Below, in pieces: positions 1 to 9,209 of a DNA stretch of 64,000 nucleotides (position 1 is its first letter; the number at the start of each line of letters is the position of its first letter). Source of the stretch: Gordonia effusa NBRC 100432 (GTDB taxonomy: Bacteria; Actinomycetota; Actinomycetes; Mycobacteriales; Mycobacteriaceae); NCBI RefSeq assembly GCF_000241305.1, contig NZ_BAEH01000004.1:1-64000 (forward strand), read 5' to 3'. The translations under genes and the position numbers were made by a program. The notes under the pieces are model-generated. The model saw nothing but the letters and a program-made list of their open reading frames with translations. It was not told the DNA's origin and did no database searches.

Positions 1-1332
<1,332 letters not shown>

Positions 1333-1616
1333 CTACTCCTGATGTGAAAACCGCTAGAAATACGCAAATGCACGCATATCAGTCACCCTAGACAGCGCGC
1401 GCCAGTGGCCTCGCACACCCTTGGGCGTATGTCGAACAGACGACGCGAGCGCGGACTCCCCTTGTGCGAATGCCCTTGTCGTCGAACAAGTTTCGCGGCG
1501 GTGCGCGCCGATCCACGCGAGGCGCATAGGATTGACGCGCACGTTTGTCTGCCTCATCTGCTAGGAATGTGGCGGCTCGCACGTACCAAATGTCGACCGA
1601 AGTGGAAGGAACTCAT

Positions 1617-2195
1617 ATGAGCGTCAGTCTGGCCAAAGGCGGAAACGTTTCACTCACCAAGGAGGCTCCCGGCCTCACCTCGATCTTCGTCGGTCTGGGC
1701 TGGGAGGCCCGGACCACGAGCGGCGCCGATTTCGACCTCGATGCGAGCGCCTTCATCCTCGGCACCAACGGCAAAGTGCTCTCCGACCAGCACTTCATCT
1801 TCTTCAATAACTTGACCAGCCCAGATGGATCGGTCGAGCACACGGGCGACAACCTGGTCGGCGGTAGCGGCGGCGACGACGAAGTTCTCAAAGTCGCGCT
1901 CACCGCGGTACCGCCGACAGTGGACCGCATCGTCATCGCCGTCACCATCTACGAGGGACAGGCACGCGGCCAATCCTTCGGTCAGGTGCGCAACGCCTAC
2001 ATCCACGTTCTCAACCAGGCCGACAACACCGAGCTGACGCGCTACGACCTCACCGAGGACGCGTCAAGTGAAACCGCGATGATTTTCGGCGAGCTGTACC
2101 GCAACGGCGCGGACTGGAAATTCCGCGCGGTTGGCCAGGGTTACATCAACGGCCTGCACGGACTGGCCACCGACTTCGGCGTCAACGTTGGCTGA
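1617..2195 (+). CDS. terD: TerD-family tellurium/stress resistance protein, canonical copy
   Basis: A 192-residue TerD-fold protein, a calcium-binding beta-sandwich linked in other bacteria to tellurite, phage and membrane-stress resistance. The ATG at 1617 is preceded by GGAAGGA. An in-frame upstream ATG at 1545 lacks a ribosome site and adds 24 atypical residues. The family signature is intact: LGWEARTTSGADFDLDASAF with the DxDxD calcium ligands, then HFIFFNN, then GDNLVGGSGGDDE as the second calcium loop. It ends with the FGELYRNGADWKFRAVGQGY block. It is the first gene of a seven-gene same-strand operon. The 287-base region upstream has a TTGACG at 1532, but I could not pair it with a convincing -10 box. 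Three further TerD-like genes follow, so this looks like the reference copy. Confidence 0.93.
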   Translation: MSVSLAKGGNVSLTKEAPGLTSIFVGLGWEARTTSGADFDLDASAFILGTNGKVLSDQHFIFFNNLTSPDGSVEHTGDNLVGGSGGDDEVLKVALTAVPPTVDRIVIAVTIYEGQARGQSFGQVRNAYIHVLNQADNTELTRYDLTEDASSETAMIFGELYRNGADWKFRAVGQGYINGLHGLATDFGVNVG

Positions 2196-3381
2196 GACTC
2201 AGGAGCATCCGACACTGTTTCGGACGTTCGGATGGTCCATAGGTATCGCGATACTGGGGCTGGCCGCTGGATTCTGGTACGGCAGCACCACGGGCCTTGC
2301 CGTCGTCGCGATCCTGGCCGTCCTGGAAATCTCGCTTTCCTTCGACAACGCCGTGGTCAACGCCACGATTCTGCGGCGGATGAGTCCGTACTGGCAGAAG
2401 ATCTTCCTTACCGTCGGCATCTTGATCGCCGTATTCGGTATGCGCCTCATCTTTCCGTTGCTCGTCGTGGGGATTACGGCGAAACTCAACCCGGCCGAGG
2501 CTCTGCGGCTGGCAATGGAGAAGGGCGACCCGGAAACACCCGGCACCTACGGCTACCTGCTGAACGACGCCCATCCGGCGATCGCGGCTTTCGGCGGCAT
2601 GTTCCTGTTGATGTTGTTCCTCGGCTTCGTCTTCGACGAGAAGGACATCAACTGGCTCAGCTGGATCGAACGTCCCCTCGAACGCATCGGCAAACTCGAC
2701 CAGCTCGCAGTGGTTATCGCGCTCGCGGTTCTGGTCATCTCGGCCTACACACTGGCCCCCGAGCACAAGATCTCCACGGTCCTGCTCTCGGGCATCTTGG
2801 GTCTGATTACCTTCTTGCTCGTCAACGGACTCGGTGAACTGTTCAACATCGAAGAAGAAGACGAAGAAGCCGAACTCGATGCGGCCGCTCCGACCAAGGG
2901 CGGTAACACCCAATTGGCGGTGGCAACCGGCAAAGCGGCGTTCTTCCTCTTCGTCTACCTCGAGTTCATCGACGCATCATTCAGCTTCGACGGCGTCGTC
3001 GGGGCGTTCGCGATCACGTCCGATCCGATCATCATCGCGATCGGCCTCGGCGTCGGTGCGATGTTCATCCGCTCGTTGACCGTCTTCCTCGTTCGTCGCG
3101 GGACCCTGAGCGAGTACGTGTATCTCGAGCATGGCGCGATGTGGGCCATCGGCGCACTGGCAGTTCTTTTGCTGATCACGATGCGCTACGAAGTCCCCGA
3201 AGTTGTCGTGGGACTTGTCGGAGTTGGGTTGATCGCACTGTCGCTGATGAGTTCGATCATCCGACGGCGAAGAATAAGCGCTTTGGAGAATACCGACGAT
3301 TCGAACGACGGCGAGCCCGTTGCCACGCCAACCGACCATCCCGACGAACCGGTGTCCCCGGCCGCCACCAAACACCTCTAG
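2188..3381 (+). CDS. TerC-like integral membrane protein (DUF475 family)
   Basis: A 397-residue polytopic membrane protein of the DUF475 branch of the TerC superfamily, which partners TerD proteins in metal and stress resistance. The chosen start is TTG 2188, overlapping the end of the preceding terD by 8 bases. The frame is open further upstream but that part reads as out-of-frame terD. The key early signature is VLEISLSFDNAVVNATILRRM around residue 50, carrying the conserved acidic/Asn membrane residues. A second matching signature is FIDASFSFDGVVGAFAIT near residue 260. About eight hydrophobic segments alternate with a long acidic cytoplasmic loop (IEEEDEEAELDAA). The C-terminus is hydrophilic and Asp/Pro-rich. 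Translational coupling to terD suggests the two products act together, probably in metal-ion handling. Confidence 0.88.
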   Translation: MAETQEHPTLFRTFGWSIGIAILGLAAGFWYGSTTGLAVVAILAVLEISLSFDNAVVNATILRRMSPYWQKIFLTVGILIAVFGMRLIFPLLVVGITAKLNPAEALRLAMEKGDPETPGTYGYLLNDAHPAIAAFGGMFLLMLFLGFVFDEKDINWLSWIERPLERIGKLDQLAVVIALAVLVISAYTLAPEHKISTVLLSGILGLITFLLVNGLGELFNIEEEDEEAELDAAAPTKGGNTQLAVATGKAAFFLFVYLEFIDASFSFDGVVGAFAITSDPIIIAIGLGVGAMFIRSLTVFLVRRGTLSEYVYLEHGAMWAIGALAVLLLITMRYEVPEVVVGLVGVGLIALSLMSSIIRRRRISALENTDDSNDGEPVATPTDHPDEPVSPAATKHL

Positions 3382-3390
3382 GAGCCCCCG

Positions 3391-4347
3391 ATGGGCATCG
3401 ACTACAACAAGCGTCCGAAGGCGACACCGAATCCGCCCGCGCCCCCGCCACCGTCCCCGGCCTACCCGCAGCAGCAACCCGGATATCCGCAGCCTCCAGC
3501 GCCGGGATATCCCCAGCCGCCCGCTCCCGGATATCCGCAACAGCAACAACCACCGGCCTACCCGCAGCAGCAACCCGGATATCCGCAGCTTCCAGCGCCG
3601 GGTTACCCGCAACAGCCACCGGCCTACCAACCCCCGCAGCCGCAGTACCCGCAGCAGCAACAACCGCCCGCCTATCCGCCGCACGGTCAACAGCCACCGG
3701 CGTATCCGCAGCAACCACGCGCCGGCGGACCGCCCGTCTCACTGTCGAAGGTGACTCTGACCAAGGAGTCACCGTCGGTCTCGTTGACCAAGCAGGGCTC
3801 CGTGGGCGGCAGCATGCGGGTCAACCTGAATTGGTCGGCCGCACCGGCGCAGGGCGGATTCTTCAAACGGCTCGCCGCTCCGCGGATCGACCTGGACCTC
3901 GGTTGCCTCTACGAGTTCACTGACGGAAGCAAAGGAGTCGTGCAGGCGCTTGGCAACGCCTTCACCAATCGACGCGGGCCGGCGAACGTGCTCCAACTCG
4001 ACGGCGACGATCGTTCGGGAAGTATCGCCGGTGGTGAAAATCTCCACATCGACCTATCCCGCGCACACGAAATTCGCCGCATCCTGGTTTTCGCCTACAT
4101 CTATGAGGGAGCGGCGAACTGGTCCAGTGCGAACGGCATAGTCACCTTGTTCCCAGCAGCGGGACCGGCGGTCGAAGTACGCCTGGACAATCCACGCAAC
4201 GGTATTCGCTTCTGCGCGGTCGCTATGCTCGACAATGTGGGTGGCGACTTGCGCGTCATCCGCGAGGAGCGATACGTCGAGGGTGACCAGTCGCATCTCG
4301 ACGCAGCCTACAACTGGGGGCTGCGCTGGTCCGCAGGACGCAAATAG
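3391..4347 (+). CDS. TerD-like protein with N-terminal Pro-Tyr-Gln repeat region
   Basis: A 318-residue protein from ATG 3391, with AGGAG seven bases upstream. Residues about 10-110 are a low-complexity Px[10 protein letters not shown]-type repeat rich in Pro, Gln and Tyr and likely disordered. Residues about 115-145 hold two LTKES/LTKQ strands, and a TerD-like domain follows. It keeps an acidic [15 protein letters not shown] motif and the YIYEGA strand, and has the GGENLHIDL block in place of the canonical second loop. This matches the TerD subgroup usually found beside TelA. The repeat may tether the domain or promote phase separation or self-association; that is inference. It lies 9 bases downstream of the TerC-like gene, so it is in the same operon. 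Confidence 0.85.
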   Translation: MGIDYNKRPKATPNPPAPPPPSPAYPQQQPGYPQPPAPGYPQPPAPGYPQQQQPPAYPQQQPGYPQLPAPGYPQQPPAYQPPQPQYPQQQQPPAYPPHGQQPPAYPQQPRAGGPPVSLSKVTLTKESPSVSLTKQGSVGGSMRVNLNWSAAPAQGGFFKRLAAPRIDLDLGCLYEFTDGSKGVVQALGNAFTNRRGPANVLQLDGDDRSGSIAGGENLHIDLSRAHEIRRILVFAYIYEGAANWSSANGIVTLFPAAGPAVEVRLDNPRNGIRFCAVAMLDNVGGDLRVIREERYVEGDQSHLDAAYNWGLRWSAGRK

Positions 4348-4368
4348 GTTTCAAGAGAGGCAGTTTCG

Positions 4369-5622
4369 ATGTCTGAACTCGATCTGGGCGGAAGCACCGT
4401 ACCGGCCACCCCCGCCCAGCCGGCCGCCTCCGGCGACCTGGTGCTCACTCCCCCGGCGCCAGTAACACTGGTCAAACCGGAACAAGCGGTAGGGGCGGTG
4501 GCCGTCCCACCGGCCGCCCAGACCGAGCTTCAGAAAAAGGCCGCGGAATTCGCCGACTCGTTGGTCGCGCTCGATACCCGATCACCGGAGTTCACCTCGA
4601 AAGTCTCCTCGATCACCGCGATGGGGACCAACGAAATGCGGGCTTCGGCCGGTGTCGCGAACCGCATCCTCGAACGCCCCGCCGCTACCGTCCGCAACGC
4701 CAAGGGCGGCGGTGGCGGTGACGCGCAGACTCGAGTCGCGAATACCCTTTACGATCTGCGCAACACGGTTACCGACCTCGACCCCGGGCAAGCCGAACTG
4801 TCGGGCAAGAAAAAGCTCCTCCGGTTCATTCCCGGCGGCAGCGCCATCGACCGTTACTTCGCGAAATACCAAGCGTCACAAACACATTTGAACGCCATCA
4901 TCAAGGCGCTCGACTCCGGCCAAGACGAGTTGCGCAAGGACAACGCGGCTATCGAGACCGAGAAGTCCAATATGTGGACGCTGATGGGCAAGCTCGCCGA
5001 GTACAACGAACTCGCCGGTGCGCTCGATGAAGCGGTCACCGCGAAAGTCGCCCAACTAGAAGCGGCCGGACGCGCCGACGACGCCAACACCCTCAAATCC
5101 GATGCCCTGTTCGCCATCCGTCAGCGTCGCCAAGACCTGATGACGCAGATGACGGTCAACGTGCAGGGGTATATGGCACTGGATCTGGTTCGGAAGAACA
5201 ACCTGGAACTCATCAAAGGCGTCGACCGCGCGCAGACCACCACGATCACCGCTCTGCGTACCGCGGTCATCGTCTCGCAGGCACTGGCGAGGCAGAAGCT
5301 CGTCCTCGATCAGATCAACGCACTCAACACCACGACGTCGAATCTCATCGAGCAAACGTCGAACCAGCTGCGCATCCAGGGTTCGGAAATCAATCAGCAG
5401 GCGGCCGGCGCGATGATCGACGTCGAGAAACTGCAGATCGCCTTCAACAACGTATTCCAGGCAATGGACGCTGTAGACACCTTCCGCGCCCAAGCGGTTG
5501 ATTCGATGTCACAAACGGTCACCGCTCTGGAGGGGCAGATCGAACAGGCCAAGCCCTACCTGGCTCGGATTCAGCAACAGACCGCCCAGACACCGGGCCC
5601 GGCCGGTCAGATCGGCAGTTGA
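4369..5622 (+). CDS. telA: TelA-family toxic-anion resistance protein
   Basis: A 417-residue cytoplasmic protein of the TelA/KlaA (toxic anion resistance) family. The ATG at 4369 follows GAGAGG. An N-terminal Pro/Ala/Val-rich leader of about 50 residues precedes a long, almost all-helical body. Recognisable family blocks are LRFIPGGSAIDRYFAKYQASQ near residue 150 and an ALLAxx-like region near residue 230. A Gln/Asn-rich coiled-coil follows (MALDLVRKNNLELIKGVDRA, then TTSNLIEQTSNQLRIQGSEI). TelA co-occurs with TerD proteins in tellurite and cell-envelope stress loci, but its biochemical role is not settled. It sits centrally in the Ter operon, 21 bases after the previous gene and 3 bases before the next. 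Confidence 0.9.
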   Translation: MSELDLGGSTVPATPAQPAASGDLVLTPPAPVTLVKPEQAVGAVAVPPAAQTELQKKAAEFADSLVALDTRSPEFTSKVSSITAMGTNEMRASAGVANRILERPAATVRNAKGGGGGDAQTRVANTLYDLRNTVTDLDPGQAELSGKKKLLRFIPGGSAIDRYFAKYQASQTHLNAIIKALDSGQDELRKDNAAIETEKSNMWTLMGKLAEYNELAGALDEAVTAKVAQLEAAGRADDANTLKSDALFAIRQRRQDLMTQMTVNVQGYMALDLVRKNNLELIKGVDRAQTTTITALRTAVIVSQALARQKLVLDQINALNTTTSNLIEQTSNQLRIQGSEINQQAAGAMIDVEKLQIAFNNVFQAMDAVDTFRAQAVDSMSQTVTALEGQIEQAKPYLARIQQQTAQTPGPAGQIGS

Positions 5623-5625
5623 TCG

Positions 5626-6144
5626 TTGGCCTCGTGGTTTCGACGCAACCGCAGAGGTCCAGAACGGGCTGCCCCGCCGTCGGCGACCCCACCGGCCGAT
5701 GGGACCACCGGCCTCGGCGAAGACTCGCCAGCCGAACTTAATCGGCTGGTCAGCGAGCTGGTTTGGTATGTCAACGCCCACGCCGGTCACCTGCCGAATC
5801 AGTCGGTCGTCACAGCACGCTATGTATGCGACCTGCTCAGCGCGACCATCGCCACCTCGACTACCCGCGAACTCGACGTCTACGCGGTAATCTCGGTGCG
5901 GGCCATCGCCTCGGATTATCTGCGCACGTCGGTGGCGACCTACCTCGCCGCCGCTCAGACGATGGCCGGCTCGACGACTGAAGGCACCGACCCGAACGCC
6001 GCGTTACTCGACGAGCAACTTAATCTGCTCTGGGATTCGGCCGCCGAGGTGTTCGCCGCCGCGAAGTCACGTGACCTCGACGCGTTGCGGACGCAAGGCA
6101 ACTTCCTGCGAACCAAGTTCTCCCGATCGGACCTGCAACTGTGA
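5626..6144 (+). CDS. Hypothetical helical protein of the Ter operon
   Basis: A 172-residue product from TTG 5626, three bases after the telA stop; no clear ribosome site, so translation is probably coupled. The first 40 residues are Arg- then Pro/Ala-rich (FRRNRRGPERAAPPSATPP) and likely unstructured or membrane-surface binding. The rest is predicted helical, with a conserved-looking LVSELVWYVNAHAGHLPNQS segment and a C-terminal DLDALRTQGNFLRTKFSRSD. I do not recognise a named domain. Its last four bases overlap the start of the next terD-like gene (GTGA), so it is fixed in the operon. A scaffold role between TelA and the TerD proteins is possible but unproven. Confidence 0.72.
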   Translation: MASWFRRNRRGPERAAPPSATPPADGTTGLGEDSPAELNRLVSELVWYVNAHAGHLPNQSVVTARYVCDLLSATIATSTTRELDVYAVISVRAIASDYLRTSVATYLAAAQTMAGSTTEGTDPNAALLDEQLNLLWDSAAEVFAAAKSRDLDALRTQGNFLRTKFSRSDLQL

Positions 6145-6704
6145 CGACCATGCAACGCGGCGCGAATGTCGAGCTGACCCGCGAGATCCCAACGTTGGCC
6201 CACGTAACGCTGGGCATCGACTGGCATTCTGGCGCCGAGACGATTATCGATCAGAACCTGGTATTCGCCGCGATCCTGTGCGACGATGCCGGCCACGCAC
6301 GCTCGGCCGAGGATTTCGTCTTCTTCAATCAGATCTCCGACCCGGATCTGTCTGTGCAACAACTAAATTCGAAACTCGGCTCCGATCAAGAACAGATCGA
6401 CATCGACCTACACGCGGTTCCCGAATCAATCAGCCGGATCGTCGCCATTCTCTACCTGAACGAAGGCACCTCGCGCCGCCGGAGCCTCGGCCAGCTCCGA
6501 CGGTGCGTCCTGCGAGTGGTCAACGGCGACGACAACGTCGAATTGGTCCGGTCGGAGGATCTGGCACCCACCTTCGACACCGAGACGGCCGCAACACTCG
6601 GTGAGATCTACCGATACCGCGGTGGGTGGAAGTTCAAAGTGCTCGGGCAGGGACATGTCACCGGGATTCGCGGGATCGCCGCCGATTACGGGATACCACT
6701 GTGA
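6141..6704 (+). CDS. Divergent TerD-family protein with degenerate calcium site
   Basis: A 187-residue TerD-fold protein starting at GTG 6141 and overlapping the previous stop by four bases. The fold is clear from LTREIPTLAHVTLGIDWHSG, DFVFFNQISDP and the closing GEIYRYRGGWKFKVLGQGHV, all alignable with the first terD. The canonical DFDLDASAF stretch has become IIDQNLVFAAIL. The GDNLVGGSGGDDE loop has become QQLNSKLGSDQEQ. Most acidic calcium ligands are therefore gone while the scaffold is retained. This suggests a calcium-independent subunit pairing with the canonical TerD rather than a dead gene, because the frame and operon coupling are intact. Confidence 0.87.
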   Translation: MTTMQRGANVELTREIPTLAHVTLGIDWHSGAETIIDQNLVFAAILCDDAGHARSAEDFVFFNQISDPDLSVQQLNSKLGSDQEQIDIDLHAVPESISRIVAILYLNEGTSRRRSLGQLRRCVLRVVNGDDNVELVRSEDLAPTFDTETAATLGEIYRYRGGWKFKVLGQGHVTGIRGIAADYGIPL

Positions 6705-7648
6705 TCGGCGACCCCGAAACCGCCTCTCGCCGTACCGATCTCGGCTTTCTCACTACTCGCAGCCGCCCGCGCGCGGGAGCAACATTACCCTCGATCGACT
6801 ACACCCATTACGCTCGCAAAGAGTCGGCACCCCCGGCGCCGTCACAGCCAACCTCGCCGCCGACGCCAGATCCCTTGGACCACAACCCATTGGACCTCTC
6901 GATGACGGCCTCGGCCGCCCCGCCAGCCCCGAATCCGCCACCACCGGCACAGGCACCAACACCGACGCCCAGCGACAACCTTCTCGACCTATCCACCGCC
7001 CCCTCACCACCCGAGCCTGCCGCGGCACATTCGTCCGAGCGGCCGAAACATGCTGCGGCACAGCCACCGTCGATCCATCCCGTCCGCCGACTGGTCGGCG
7101 ACGACCGCGAACAACTGCTACCTACACGCCCCACGCTCACCCTCACCCGCGTCCAGTCGGGGGTCGGCGGCATCGACATCGAACTGCTCGCGCCAGCCAC
7201 CGTGGCTCTCGCGCTCGCCTGCATCGTCACCGATAGCGAAGGTGAGTCCTACGTCGTCGATCCCACGCATCCGCATTCACCACCGCCACCCACCAGCATC
7301 GACCCGCTAATCACCTTTGCCAGCAACGGCTTTGGCAGATTCGGGATCAATTTGCGACGCTCGGGCGAGTTGAGCCGACTCATCGTTGTCGCGACGTCGG
7401 CAACCGGCCAGACCGTCGAATGGACCGGTACGTTAATCATCACGACCTTCGGCGGTGGTCGGGTCGACATTCCCATCGACGCCACTCCGCCCAGCACCGC
7501 CACGATCATCGCCTCGATATACAACGTCGCTGGCGAGTACGTGCTGCGCGCGGAGGGCCAGCCGATGAACGGCTCGCTACGCGAGGCCAGTCGCTCCTTC
7601 GGATTCGATGCCATCTCCTGGCTCGACGCGCGGACCCCGATAGCCTGA
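6701..7648 (+). CDS. Pro-rich protein with C-terminal TerD-related domain
   Basis: A 315-residue protein whose GTG start at 6701 overlaps the preceding stop by four bases. Residues about 30-135 are a Pro/Ala/Thr-rich disordered linker. It contains two short LDLS motifs (PLDLSM, LLDLST) that look like docking peptides. From about residue 140 a beta-rich domain begins (PTLTLTRVQSGVGGIDIELL). It continues with LIVVATSATG and ends EYVLRAEGQPMNGSLREASRSFGFDAISW. That ending parallels the FRAVGQGYINGLHGLATDFG ending of canonical TerD, so I call it a remote TerD relative. No calcium-ligand motif is visible. It is the last gene of the Ter operon; no hairpin terminator is visible before the next gene. 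Confidence 0.75.
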   Translation: MIGDPETASRRTDLGFLTTRSRPRAGATLPSIDYTHYARKESAPPAPSQPTSPPTPDPLDHNPLDLSMTASAAPPAPNPPPPAQAPTPTPSDNLLDLSTAPSPPEPAAAHSSERPKHAAAQPPSIHPVRRLVGDDREQLLPTRPTLTLTRVQSGVGGIDIELLAPATVALALACIVTDSEGESYVVDPTHPHSPPPPTSIDPLITFASNGFGRFGINLRRSGELSRLIVVATSATGQTVEWTGTLIITTFGGGRVDIPIDATPPSTATIIASIYNVAGEYVLRAEGQPMNGSLREASRSFGFDAISWLDARTPIA

Positions 7649-7681
7649 GAATCCGATCCCGACTTGGCACCGCAGAGGCCA

Positions 7682-7700
7682 TAAGCCTAGGCTAACTTCA
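7682..7700 (+). promoter_or_regulatory. Candidate IdeR/DtxR iron box
   Basis: The 19-base stretch matches the mycobacterial IdeR consensus (TTAGGTTAGGCTAACCTAA) at 14 of 19 positions, including the core TAGGCTAAC at 7688-7696. It overlaps the presumed ribosome site and first base of the downstream siderophore-binding lipoprotein gene. Iron-bound repressor here would block transcription or translation start, fitting the product's likely role. Confidence 0.6.
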
Positions 7701-8686
7701 TGCTGAGTGTCTTGCGTCGCTGGTCCCGCATTGCCATTGTCCCCCTTGGCGTTCTACTCGTTCTTTCCGCGTGTAGTTCCCCCGACGACGACGCGTCGTC
7801 ATCGGACGGCCCGTATACCCCCGTCACCATCGAGCATCAGTACGGCTCGACCACAATCGACGCCCTGCCCCAGCGGGTGATCACCGTCGGCGGCAACTGG
7901 ACCGACACCCTCGTCGCGCTCGACGTTCCCATCGTCGCCGAATACCGCCTGTTCTCCGACGGCGCGCCGGCGGGCAAGACTCCGTGGACGCCCGACCACA
8001 AGAGCGAAGTCATCAACGTCAACTCCACCGCCGACGTCGACCTGACCAAACTCGCGGCCTTCAAACCCGACGTCATTCTCGCCGGCTACCTCGGTAGCAA
8101 GCAGATCTACGACCAACTGAGCAAACTCGCCCCGACCATCCCGGTGATCAGCAAAGAAGCGGTGATGGACACCTGGCAGGAACTAACCACTACCGGCGGC
8201 AAAATCTTCGCCAAGACGGACAAGGCCACCGAGCTGATCAAGGGCGTCGATGACAAGCTCAACGCCTTCAAGCAGAAGTACCCCGCAGCGCAGGGCAAGA
8301 CCTTCACCTTTGGCACGTCGACCCCGGAGGGGCAGATCGGCGTCGTAACCAACGCCAAAGACCCGTCGAGCCTGTTGCTCGCCCAGATGGGCCTGCGCCT
8401 GGACCCGGGTGTGGCTTCGGTGTCCGGTTCCAAATCCGGCCGCGCATTCATTTCGCCCGAGCGGATGGACGTGCTGTCGAGCGATCTGCTGCTGATGTGG
8501 ATCCGTCAGGGGACCCCGGAAAGCCTCGCTGCTAAGCTGCCCGGCTGGTCCGAACTCAAATCGGTCAAGGGCAATACCGTGGCCTACCTGGATAACACCT
8601 CGCAGGCCGCGTTCAACTATCCGAGCGTCCTTTCGGTGCCCTACGCCATCACTCTCGTTGAGCCGGCTGCCGCGAACTTCAAATAG
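7700..8686 (+). CDS. Iron-siderophore ABC transporter substrate-binding lipoprotein
   Basis: A 328-residue exported lipoprotein. The signal sequence is RRWSRIAIVPLGVLLVLSAC with lipobox LSAC, giving a lipidated Cys near residue 26, followed by a Ser/Asp-rich tether. The mature part is a FecB/FepB-type periplasmic-binding fold: VTIEHQYGSTTIDALPQRVI opening, LAAFKPDVILAGYL, and a C-terminal lobe with SVLSVPYAI. It should deliver a ferric siderophore to a membrane permease, but no FecCD permease or cognate ATPase is next to it. The ABC ATPase 2 kb downstream is of a different (PotA-like) family. A candidate IdeR box overlaps the start. Family call is strong; the exact siderophore is unknown. Confidence 0.9.
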   Translation: MLSVLRRWSRIAIVPLGVLLVLSACSSPDDDASSSDGPYTPVTIEHQYGSTTIDALPQRVITVGGNWTDTLVALDVPIVAEYRLFSDGAPAGKTPWTPDHKSEVINVNSTADVDLTKLAAFKPDVILAGYLGSKQIYDQLSKLAPTIPVISKEAVMDTWQELTTTGGKIFAKTDKATELIKGVDDKLNAFKQKYPAAQGKTFTFGTSTPEGQIGVVTNAKDPSSLLLAQMGLRLDPGVASVSGSKSGRAFISPERMDVLSSDLLLMWIRQGTPESLAAKLPGWSELKSVKGNTVAYLDNTSQAAFNYPSVLSVPYAITLVEPAAANFK

Positions 8687-8708
8687 GGACACGGCAGAAT
8701 GGTCGTCG

Positions 8709-9209
8709 ATGACCAATTCCGAGCACCCGAGTTTGCGTGATCCCGCCTACCTGGTAGATCCGCGCGCCCGAACGCTGTGGCGGATCGGTCCGCTGGTGTT
8801 CGGTGTGCCGGTCTTCCTCGCACTGCTCGCTGTCGCCGTATTCGTCGAACCCGCGCGGATACCGACAGCGATCGCGACGCTGGTCGTCGGTGCGGGCACC
8901 GTCTTCTACACGACGGTTGTGCCCGCGTGGCGGTACCGCTTCCATCGATGGGAGGTGACCGGCACTGTCATCTACAGCCAGGCCGGCTGGTTCACCCGTA
9001 CACGAGTCATTATCCCGATCTCGCGCGTTCAGGTGATCGACACCGCCGCCGGGCCATTCGAACAGCTCTTGGGCTTGGCGCAGCTGAAGGTCACCACCGC
9101 ATCGTCTGCCGGCACCGTCCACATCGCCGGCCTCGACGCCGCGATGGCCCGTCAGATCGCGTCCGACCTGACCATCCGAATCGAGAACCGCGGCGATGAC
9201 GCCACCTGA
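8709..9209 (+). CDS. Bacterial PH-domain membrane protein, YdbS-like
   Basis: A 166-residue protein from ATG 8709; the frame extends 17 codons further up but without a ribosome site. Two hydrophobic helices (about residues 28-50 and 53-72) are followed by a bPH2 domain. It contains YRFHRWEVTGTVIYSQAGWF, the typical TRTRVIIPISRVQVIDT strand pair, and FEQLLGLAQLKVTTAS. Members usually pair with a larger YdbT-like partner at the membrane. That partner follows with a 14-base overlap. In other bacteria such pairs have been linked to protection from toxic peptides; the role here is unproven. Confidence 0.85.
   Translation: MTNSEHPSLRDPAYLVDPRARTLWRIGPLVFGVPVFLALLAVAVFVEPARIPTAIATLVVGAGTVFYTTVVPAWRYRFHRWEVTGTVIYSQAGWFTRTRVIIPISRVQVIDTAAGPFEQLLGLAQLKVTTASSAGTVHIAGLDAAMARQIASDLTIRIENRGDDAT

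Noticed and set aside
1388-1582. Small ORFs between gdhA and terD
   Set aside because: Overlapping frames on both strands, Arg-rich, no ribosome sites; this is the divergent promoter region.
2182-2913. Long antisense frame over the TerC-like gene (243 codons)
   Set aside because: It is a mirror of a strongly conserved membrane protein in high-GC DNA and has His/Asp/Gln-rich non-protein composition.
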